Source: Acidobacteriota bacterium
GTDB taxonomy: Bacteria > Acidobacteriota > Vicinamibacteria > Vicinamibacterales > UBA8438
Direction: 5' to 3'
Assembly: GCA_026708265.1 (NCBI GenBank)
Contig: JAPOVI010000041.1
Location: 1-48,083, forward strand
DNA: 48,083 nt
The notes beneath the pieces were generated by a model. That model saw only the letters and a program-made list of their open reading frames with translations, had not been told where the DNA came from and made no database searches. This document shows positions 41,353-48,083 of the stretch, one piece after another; within the stretch, counting starts at the first letter, position 1; each line of letters opens with the position of its first letter. The position numbers and the translations under genes are program-made.

Positions 41353-42210
41353 TCAATTCGGTGGAATCGGGAACAGCGTGAACCCCTGCGCCTGGCGAGC
41401 CGGGATGTCCACGCGGGAGTAGATGCCGCACAGCCGGTTGTGTCGTCTGCACGCGGCGCCGACGCGCTCGATGGCGGCCTGCACCTCCGGATGGCCCGGG
41501 TTGGCGGCCGGCGTGCCCACTCCGAGCGACAGGCTGAGGTCGGCGGGTCCAACCAGCACCCCGGCCAGGCCGGGCACCTGAAGAATCTCGTCGATGTCGT
41601 CGACGATCTCCCGGGTCTCGACCATGACGATGGCGAGCAGCTCGCCGTCCGGATTGAGCGGCCAGACGTCCGCCCGCCGGGCGTACTCCTGCGCGTCGAC
41701 GTGCCAGACGCGGGTGGCGGCAGTGGGGCCCCAGCCCCGCCGGCCCGGCGGGTCGGGATACGGCGCTCCGCGCTGCGGCGGATAGCGCATGGCGCGGACG
41801 AGCCTCGCGACCTCGTCCGCGGTCCGGACCTGCGGCAGGACGATGCCCATCGCGCCGGCGTCCAGCATCTGCTTGACGACGTGCTGGAAGGGCTGATCCG
41901 CCTCGTGCGGGATCCGCACGATCGGCGTCAGCCGGGGCCGCGGGGCGTCCTCCGCTTCGAGCTCGTCGAGGAACGCCTCCAGCTCGTCGACCAGAAACGG
42001 ATTGTGCTCGAGGGAGTTGATCTGCCAGTGCTCCCCCGCGACGGCGGGCTCACCCATCTCGAACTGCTCGATGATCCTGTTCAAGCGGCCGCTCGACGCC
42101 GGCTGCGTCGCCGGTGTCGACGCCGCCGCCACGGACACAATGAGCGCGATGCCGACGAGCGTGCCGGCGGCCGATCGGGACGTGCTGGTTCGCTGGCTCT
42201 TCGAGGTCAT
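41353..42210 (-). CDS. Exported HpcH/HpaI-type aldolase/citrate lyase family protein
   Basis: 285 residues. The core matches the HpcH/HpaI (class II pyruvate aldolase/citrate lyase beta) family: DAGAMGIVLPQVRTADEVAR, MRYPPQRGAP, the acidic strip IVMVETREIVDDIDEIL and VGPADLSLSLG, which provide the metal and substrate ligands. Unusually it starts with what looks like a signal peptide (about residues 15-35, TLVGIALIVSVAAAS), whereas characterised family members are cytoplasmic. The N-terminus also lacks the first barrel strand as usually seen, so it may bind rather than cleave its ligand. AGGAGG lies before the ATG. Substrate unknown. Confidence 0.78.
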   Translation of the reverse strand: MTSKSQRTSTSRSAAGTLVGIALIVSVAAASTPATQPASSGRLNRIIEQFEMGEPAVAGEHWQINSLEHNPFLVDELEAFLDELEAEDAPRPRLTPIVRIPHEADQPFQHVVKQMLDAGAMGIVLPQVRTADEVARLVRAMRYPPQRGAPYPDPPGRRGWGPTAATRVWHVDAQEYARRADVWPLNPDGELLAIVMVETREIVDDIDEILQVPGLAGVLVGPADLSLSLGVGTPAANPGHPEVQAAIERVGAACRRHNRLCGIYSRVDIPARQAQGFTLFPIPPN

Positions 42211-42291
42211 CGTCTCGGCCTCCTCTTGACATCGCGCGATGATAGTCGCTTCGTTGCCGGAGCAATCCCGGTGGCCAGCCCTCGCGGACGC

Positions 42292-42690
42292 TCATGATCC
42301 TCGGTCGGGATGCCCACCGCGGGCACTGATCGAGTAGGGAACCCGAATGTCGGGAGCGTCGGCAGGAAAGTCCCTGGTGTTCCTGGTGACGAGCAGGCCG
42401 CCGATGCTGCGGGCGCTGGCCCAGATGATGGCGTCGGGCAGGCGGATCCGATGCTCGCGCCGGATCGCCACGGCCAGCTCGCTCACGCGGTCGTCGATGG
42501 CGACGCGCCCGAAACCGGACAGGAACCACCGGAGACGTGCCATCTCCCCTTCGTCGGACGCGCCGACCAGGACTTCCATCCAGGTGATCGAGCTGATGAG
42601 CGGTGCGTCAAGCCGGCCGATCTCCTCCCGTGCCGCTTCGACGCCGCCGAGATAGTCGATGAGGATGTTGGTGTCGAGCAGCGTGCGCAT
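42292..42690 (-). CDS. vapC: VapC-family PIN-domain ribonuclease toxin
   Basis: 132-residue PIN domain. The acidic metal-binding quartet is recognisable: Asp6 (LLDTNILID), Glu39 (WMEVLVG), Asp86 (RLPDAIIWASA) and Asp107 (TRNTRDF). VapC toxins cleave tRNA or rRNA. The start lies three bases after the VapB stop. The C-terminal tail (about 15 residues) is Gly/Arg-rich and probably dispensable. Confidence 0.88.
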   Translation of the reverse strand: MRTLLDTNILIDYLGGVEAAREEIGRLDAPLISSITWMEVLVGASDEGEMARLRWFLSGFGRVAIDDRVSELAVAIRREHRIRLPDAIIWASARSIGGLLVTRNTRDFPADAPDIRVPYSISARGGHPDRGS

Positions 42691-42693
42691 CTC

Positions 42694-42912
42694 TCACGAC
42701 CATTCGCGCCGCCGGCGCCGTTCGTATTCGAGGCCGTCCACGCCACGGTCCCGCCACATGCCGAATACGTCGTCCCGTTCGTGCAGGCACCGGGCGTCCA
42801 GATAGTCCGCCACCGCGCGGCGGACGACTTCGGCCCGCGACACGCCCTCCCGGCGGCAGATCTCGCCGAGTCGTCGAATCTGGTCGTCGGGTAGGTCTAT
42901 GATGGTCCGCAT
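42694..42912 (-). CDS. vapB: Ribbon-helix-helix antitoxin (VapB-like)
   Basis: 72 residues. The N-terminus MRTIIDLPDDQIRRLGEICR, then GVSRAEVVRRAVADYL, is a CopG/ribbon-helix-helix DNA-binding domain; the acidic/aromatic tail (DVFGMWRDRGVDGLEYERRR) would wrap the VapC active site. The stop is three bases before vapC. No ribosome site; TAGATT (read leftward, about 30 bases upstream) may be the -10, again giving a short leader. Confidence 0.85.
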   Translation of the reverse strand: MRTIIDLPDDQIRRLGEICRREGVSRAEVVRRAVADYLDARCLHERDDVFGMWRDRGVDGLEYERRRRREWS

Positions 42913-43078
42913 GAATCTTGATGCCGATGCATGATGACAATCTAGCCCTTCCCGGGTTCTGACGACAACCTTCCGCGGCCGGCGACGACGCCTCTATGCC
43001 CCCGGGCGGCGGACATGGCGGGGAATCGCCCCTGCGCGGCTGGAATCGGCGCGGGCTGGCGGGCTCCCCTCGCCGGCC

Positions 43079-44005
43079 GTGAACAAGGCCGCCATGCTCG
43101 ACCTCGATGCGCTCGCGGCGCAGATGCTCCACGACTACGACCGGCACGCCCCGGGGACGCCGTTCGCCGACGGCCTCCGCCTGTCGATCGACGAGGCCTA
43201 CCGGCTCCAGTCCCGCATCGCCCGGCGGCGGCAGGCACGGGGCGAGCGGGTGGTGGGCTACAAGATCGGCTGCGTGGCGCCCGTCAATCAGGCCCGCCAC
43301 GGGCTCTCCCATCCCGTGTGGGGGCGCCTGTGGTCCAGCGAGCAGCATCCCAGCGGCGCGACCCTGCCCCAGGGGGACTTCGCCAACCTTGCCGTCGAGG
43401 CCGAGCTGGGCGTCACACTGGGACGCGACCTGGGCCCCGACGCGCGCGCGGTGACCGACGTCGTGGCCGCGGTGGCCCACGTGATGGTGGCCGTCGAGCT
43501 CCACAACCTGGTGCTGCGGGGCGGCGACCCGACCGGCCCGGAACTGATCGCCAACAACGCGATCCATGCCGGCGTCGTAAGCTCGCCGGCCGTCGTGCCC
43601 CCGCCGGCGGGAACGCAGGTCGATCTCGCGCTGGAGTCCGACGGCGCGACCGTCGATGCGTGGTCGGATCGCCGCTGGCCCGACGACGTCCTCGCCGCCC
43701 TGCCCTGGCTGGCGCGGGAGCTGGCCCGCCACGGTCGTCGCCTCGAGGCCGGCCAGCTCGTGCTGGTGGGGGCGTGGGGACCGCCCCGCCCCGTGCGCCG
43801 GCCCGTCCTCCCCGAAGGTGGTGATCCCTCCGTGGCGCGGGACGACGCTCCCCCGGCGTCGGACAGGACGAGGCCGGGGTCGAGCACCGCGGGCGCCGCG
43901 TCCGCGCAGCACCGCGTGACGGCCCGCTCCCGGACGCTCGGCATCGCCGAGGCCACCTTGATCGCGCCTACGGAGCCCGCGTCAGCTCGTCACTGCCTGT
44001 CGTAG
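43079..44005 (+). CDS. 2-keto-4-pentenoate hydratase/fumarylacetoacetase-like protein with divergent C-terminus
   Basis: 308 residues. Residues about 1-235 match the MhpD-type hydratase (FAH superfamily): LSIDEAYRLQSRIARRR, VGYKIGCVAP, FANLAVEAELGVTLGRDL, VAVELHNLVLRG and GVVSSPAVVPP. Members hydrate 2-hydroxypentadienoate in aromatic meta-cleavage. After LVLVGAWGPPRPVRR the expected closing strand is missing; instead about 65 low-complexity residues follow (EGGDPSVARDDAPPASDRTR, then AASAQHRVTARSR). This suggests loss of the original 3' end and readthrough. GTG start, or ATG at 43094. The last 16 bases overlap the convergent gene. No other meta-pathway genes nearby. Confidence 0.72.
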   Translation: MNKAAMLDLDALAAQMLHDYDRHAPGTPFADGLRLSIDEAYRLQSRIARRRQARGERVVGYKIGCVAPVNQARHGLSHPVWGRLWSSEQHPSGATLPQGDFANLAVEAELGVTLGRDLGPDARAVTDVVAAVAHVMVAVELHNLVLRGGDPTGPELIANNAIHAGVVSSPAVVPPPAGTQVDLALESDGATVDAWSDRRWPDDVLAALPWLARELARHGRRLEAGQLVLVGAWGPPRPVRRPVLPEGGDPSVARDDAPPASDRTRPGSSTAGAASAQHRVTARSRTLGIAEATLIAPTEPASARHCLS

Positions 44006-44481
44006 ACCCTCACCCCGTGCGTCGGCGACCCGTCCGGCCCGGTCCCGTTCTCGGTGATCGTCAAGACCCTGCCGTCGTTCGATACCGAGAGCACCACCCG
44101 GTTCACTACCTCACCCATCCTCAAGACGACCGCATGGACGGTCCGAGGATCGGCGAGCGTCCAGGAGACGGCGTCACCGCCGTTGCGGGTTCCCGTTCCC
44201 GGCATCGGATACTCTCGTCCGTCCACCGCCGCAGTGGTTCCGTAGGCGTAGGAAGCTCCGTCTCCGTCGGTCCCCTCCACGCTGAAGACCATCCCGTCGT
44301 TCGGCGCGGCCCGGTATGTGCGGCTCTCGTCTCGCGGCAACGCCGCGTAGTCGATGCTGGACTTCGCGACGTTGAGAGTCCAGGTGCCCAGGAGCGGGTT
44401 GGCGTCTGCCGACGAAATCTGGGCCGGCGCGCTCGTCGACGACAGCGAGACGAGCAGGAGGGCGACACACGATGCTCTCAT
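43990..44481 (-). CDS. Exported lipocalin-like protein of unknown function
   Basis: 163 residues. Signal peptide MRASCVALLLVSLSSTSA, cleavage near PAQ. The mature protein begins NPLLGTWTLNVAKSSIDY, a pattern common in exported Acidobacteria proteins with a lipocalin/avidin-like beta barrel, and continues with alternating strands ending VLTITENGTGPDGSPTHGVR. No catalytic residues visible. GGAGAGG precedes the ATG. Convergent with, and overlapping by 16 bases, the hydratase-like gene. Confidence 0.75.
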   Translation of the reverse strand: MRASCVALLLVSLSSTSAPAQISSADANPLLGTWTLNVAKSSIDYAALPRDESRTYRAAPNDGMVFSVEGTDGDGASYAYGTTAAVDGREYPMPGTGTRNGGDAVSWTLADPRTVHAVVLRMGEVVNRVVLSVSNDGRVLTITENGTGPDGSPTHGVRVYDRQ

Positions 44482-44640
44482 TGGGAACCTCTCCGCCGAC
44501 CCGTGTGCGATCGCTCGAGGGCTTCCCCGATCACGACCGTCATCGATCGCAAAGTCTGTAGCCCCGGAGCGGCAGCGTCAACTTCAGGCCTCGGCCGACG
44601 GAGTACGGGAACGAACGGCCTTCGGTCAGGGCCCGCAAGG

Positions 44641-44646
44641 TATGCT
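44641..44646 (+). promoter_or_regulatory. -10-like TATGCT upstream of the NIPSNAP gene
   Basis: TATGCT about 92 bases above the NIPSNAP start, in a 256-base spacer with no other recognisable feature. No -35. Confidence 0.35.
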
Positions 44647-44737
44647 GGGCTACTCTGGTCGACGGCATGCCGCCGCGTGTCAGGATTCGGATGCACGCCG
44701 CCCGGACACCGGCGACCATTCGGAAAGGGGACAGAAG

Positions 44738-45199
44738 ATGAGAACAGCAATGCTCGCCGCGGTGATCAGCCTCGCGTTCGGGGGTCTGGCCTTCGCCCAA
44801 AACGACGCGCCGGCGCCCTGCGGGCCGGCGGGCGACCTCTCGATGGAATTCTCCAAGAACGTCGCGGCCGACTCGCGCTGCTTCGAGATCCGCATGTACA
44901 CGGCGGAGCCGGAGATGGACGGCAAGGGCGGCATCGACAACCTGCACCGGCGCTTCCGCGAGGGCGAGGTGGCCCTCTTCAAGAAGCACGGCGCCGAGGT
45001 CGTCTGGGCGTGGCAGAGCCTAGACAATCCCAACACGCTGATCTGGATGCTGGTCTACCGCGACCGCGCCCATCGCGATCAGGTGTTCGCCGACTTCCTG
45101 GCCGACCCTGCCTGGCCCGAGCTGCGCGCGAAGTACGAGGTGCCGCTCAGCGCCGAAGTGTTCATGATGAGCGCCACCGACTACTCCAACCTGAAGTAG
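44738..45199 (+). CDS. Exported NIPSNAP-family protein
   Basis: 153 residues with a signal peptide (MRTAMLAAVISLAFGGLAFA, cleavage before QND). The mature part is one ferredoxin-like NIPSNAP domain: CFEIRMYTAEPEMDGKGGID, LHRRFREGEVALFKKHGAEV, NTLIWMLVYRDRAHRDQVF and ADPAWPEL. The molecular role of bacterial members is unsettled. Two cysteines (near residues 28 and 48) could form a disulfide after export. GGAAAGGGG precedes the ATG. Followed by a strong hairpin. Confidence 0.86.
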   Translation: MRTAMLAAVISLAFGGLAFAQNDAPAPCGPAGDLSMEFSKNVAADSRCFEIRMYTAEPEMDGKGGIDNLHRRFREGEVALFKKHGAEVVWAWQSLDNPNTLIWMLVYRDRAHRDQVFADFLADPAWPELRAKYEVPLSAEVFMMSATDYSNLK

Positions 45200-45221
45200 C
45201 CCGCCGGCGCTTCCGAACCGG

Positions 45222-45253
45222 CCCCGGCCGTGCAGCGCTTCGCATGGCCGGGG
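45222..45253. terminator. 12-bp hairpin between convergent genes
   Basis: CCCCGGCCGTGC / GCATGGCCGGGG with one G-T pair and an eight-base loop, 22 bases past the NIPSNAP stop. It could terminate both this gene and the convergent glycosyltransferase gene; no T-run. Confidence 0.6.
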
Positions 45254-45366
45254 CACCTCCCCACAACCTCCGCTCTGCGCGTCTCAGGTCGCGGTAGTTC
45301 GAACTGGCCGGCCTCCGCACCCGCCAGGGCGTCTCTCCACGATCGACGGGGCAACGCCCGTCGACT

Positions 45367-46662
45367 TCAAACGGACTTGGCCGGCGTCCACCGGCGGCGC
45401 GGTAACGCGCGTCCGCCGTACAGGGCTTCCAGCCTGCGTACCAGGTCGCCGGGCTCGAAGCCGGGAGGGGAATCGACTTCCTGACCCGGCGCGCGGCGGA
45501 GGGCGGCGGCCAAGCCGTCGACGTCCCCCCAGGGCACCAGAAGCTCCCCGCCGGGGTGCCATTCGCGCACCCCGCCGCTGTCCCAGGCGGCCACGGGCGT
45601 GCCGAGGGTGAGGGCCTCGAGCCCGACGATGCCGAACGGCTCCTGCCAGCGCGAGGGCATCACGACCACGGCGGCGCGCCGGTAGGCGGCGGAGAGGCGC
45701 CGGCGGTCGAGCCAGCCCAGCACCTCCACGCCCTCCGCCTCGATCTCGCCGCGCAGCGGGCCCGTGCCGGCCACGACGAAGGGCAACGCGGAACCCGAGC
45801 GCCGCCAGGCGTCAATCGCCTCCCGGATGCCCTTGGCCTCGACCACGCGGCCCGCGAACAGGACGCAGGGCGTACCGTCGGCCGCCGCGTCCCGGTCGAG
45901 GCCGTAGACCGCCGGGGGAACGACTGCGACGCGGGCCGCCGGAACGCCCACCTGCACGAGCTCGCGCTTCATGTAGGACGAGAGCACGGTCAGCCGCAGG
46001 CTTCGCACCGCGTCCAGCCGCTCGGCGGTGAGCTCCAGGACGGCCTCGAAGTAGCCGGGGTCGTCGAAGCAGCCGGCGCACGTCTCGCGTCCCATCGCCT
46101 CTCCGCAGACGCGCCCGTCGGCCGTCCACTTGCCTCGCCCCGGACAGAAGAAGCGGTGGTCCTGGATCGTCACCACCGCGTCCACGCCGGCCGCCCAGGC
46201 CAGCACGGCCGGGTTGACCACGTTGTGGACGTGCACCACGTCGGGGCGCAGCCGCTCCAGCAGCGCGTCGAGGTCGGCGCACGGAGTCTGCGCCGCAGAA
46301 CGGGGCGGACTCCTGAAGGATGGGGTTGGGCGCCGAGCGGAGGCCGCGGCGCGACCTGCGGTCGCGGCGACGAACGGCGGGCTAAGAGTCTGCGGCGCAG
46401 AAAGGGCGTTGCCGGACCGCGCGCCACCGGGTGCTCCGCGCGAGCTCCGGCCCCGACGCGCCGGCGATGGCACGCCGGCGCGCGTCCGGGCGTCGAGCTC
46501 CGGGACAACGCTCACCGGGCAGGGCGGGCGCACGACACCGTCGTCGCGGCCCACGGCCAGGTGCTGCTCGTGACCGGCCGCCAGGGAGTCGAGCAGACCG
46601 AGGAGGGCCAGATCGGCGCCTCCCCGATCGCTCAGCCGATCCGCAACCTGAAGAACCCGCAT
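45367..46662 (-). CDS. GT4-type glycosyltransferase containing an in-frame repeat insertion
   Basis: 431-residue GT-B glycosyltransferase, probably for cell-surface polysaccharide. The N-terminal acceptor domain starts MRVLQVADRLSDRGGAD; RPDVVHVHNV and TIQDHRFFCPG follow; the C-terminal donor domain has VLFAGRVVEAKGI and the nucleotide-sugar E-x7-E strip EPFGIVGLEALTLGTP. Residues about 88-127 (SAPQTLSPPFVAATAG and onward) are encoded by a composite palindromic repeat and have no counterpart expected in the fold; the frame is preserved. The surrounding residues 60-88 are also low-complexity. ATG 46662 is preferred (start of the Rossmann strand). The ribosome site is weak. Whether the insertion leaves the enzyme active is unknown. 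Confidence 0.85.
   Translation of the reverse strand: MRVLQVADRLSDRGGADLALLGLLDSLAAGHEQHLAVGRDDGVVRPPCPVSVVPELDARTRAGVPSPARRGRSSRGAPGGARSGNALSAPQTLSPPFVAATAGRAAASARRPTPSFRSPPRSAAQTPCADLDALLERLRPDVVHVHNVVNPAVLAWAAGVDAVVTIQDHRFFCPGRGKWTADGRVCGEAMGRETCAGCFDDPGYFEAVLELTAERLDAVRSLRLTVLSSYMKRELVQVGVPAARVAVVPPAVYGLDRDAAADGTPCVLFAGRVVEAKGIREAIDAWRRSGSALPFVVAGTGPLRGEIEAEGVEVLGWLDRRRLSAAYRRAAVVVMPSRWQEPFGIVGLEALTLGTPVAAWDSGGVREWHPGGELLVPWGDVDGLAAALRRAPGQEVDSPPGFEPGDLVRRLEALYGGRALPRRRWTPAKSV
46283..46404. repeat. Composite A-B-A repeat inside the glycosyltransferase gene
   Basis: Order on the plus strand: A element GGAGTCTGCGCCGCAG..GGCGGACTCCTG, B element (GGGTTGGGCGCCGAGCGGAG, GCGGTCGCGGCGACGAACGG, CGGGCT), then an A half-site GAGTCTGCGGCGCAG. 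The B part matches 13742-13843 and 27217-27297. About 122 bp in all, inserted without breaking the frame. Confidence 0.88.
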
Positions 46663-46753
46663 CGCCGTGGCAGAGCCCGGCGGCCGGCCCAACCTCCGGA
46701 GCTTCCGCCGTGGCTTCGGCTCCGATTGCCGCCGTGCGAGTGCGTCGCCTGCG

Positions 46754-48083
<1,330 letters not shown>

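Noticed and set aside
43288..43956. Leftward frame opposite the hydratase tail
   Set aside because: Part of the sequence (RCCADAAPAVLDPGLVLSDAG) looks protein-like, but I could not match it to a family and it overlaps the hydratase core. Kept as a possible remnant only.

Overview
The window is high-GC bacterial DNA, densely coded on both strands. It looks like Acidobacteriota, probably a Vicinamibacteria-type lineage. That placement is an inference from gene content: five secreted VWFA proteins of the type first described from Acidobacteria, many exported quinoproteins and c-type cytochromes, Acidobacteria-style secreted proteins with no name, and promoters with a recognisable -10 but almost no -35. 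No rRNA is present, so the assignment is not proven.

Layout. 1-2.6 kb: a single-chain sensor kinase/receiver/OmpR regulator flanked by a dispersed palindromic repeat. 2.7-7.5 kb: a leftward oxidative cluster made of a PQQ dehydrogenase, a cytochrome c fused to a type II copper monooxygenase, and an exported protein of unknown function. 7.7-13.6 kb: two paralogous exported 'SPWA' proteins and four paralogous exported VWFA proteins, all leftward. 13.8-19.6 kb: hisC, an exported S9 peptidase, a small protein/2H-phosphoesterase/VKOR operon, a GYF-AIM24 protein and a monoheme cytochrome. 20-25.3 kb: a DASS anion transporter, tatA, a DUF3179 protein, and hpt with a citryl-CoA-lyase-like gene. 25.3-28 kb: a DinJ/YafQ toxin-antitoxin pair, tRNA-Val(CAC) and small membrane or exported proteins. 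28-37.2 kb: housekeeping genes (uvrB, DHH phosphoesterase, greA, a SpoU-type methyltransferase, rarA), a VWFA protein with an intact metal site and a patatin-like protein without its serine. 37.3-39.8 kb: a XoxF/MxaF-like quinoprotein with a diheme cytochrome. 40-43 kb: tRNA-Arg(CCG), HicAB and VapBC modules and an exported HpcH/HpaI-type aldolase. 43-48 kb: a hydratase with a divergent tail, two exported proteins, a glycosyltransferase carrying an in-frame repeat insertion, and the 3' part of katG.

How genes may work together. Two quinoprotein/cytochrome sets suggest periplasmic alcohol or sugar oxidation feeding electrons into cytochrome c. The VWFA and SPWA genes look like one lineage-specific cell-surface or periplasmic system. 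Three type II toxin-antitoxin modules sit near two tRNA genes in DNA that is otherwise poor in genes.

The most unusual signal is a family of GC-rich palindromic repeats (core half-site GGAGYYTGCGCCG). It occurs between genes as terminator-like hairpins, as a perfect 105-bp tandem duplication at the 5' end of an exported peptidase gene, and as a composite about 120-bp element inserted in frame inside a glycosyltransferase gene.
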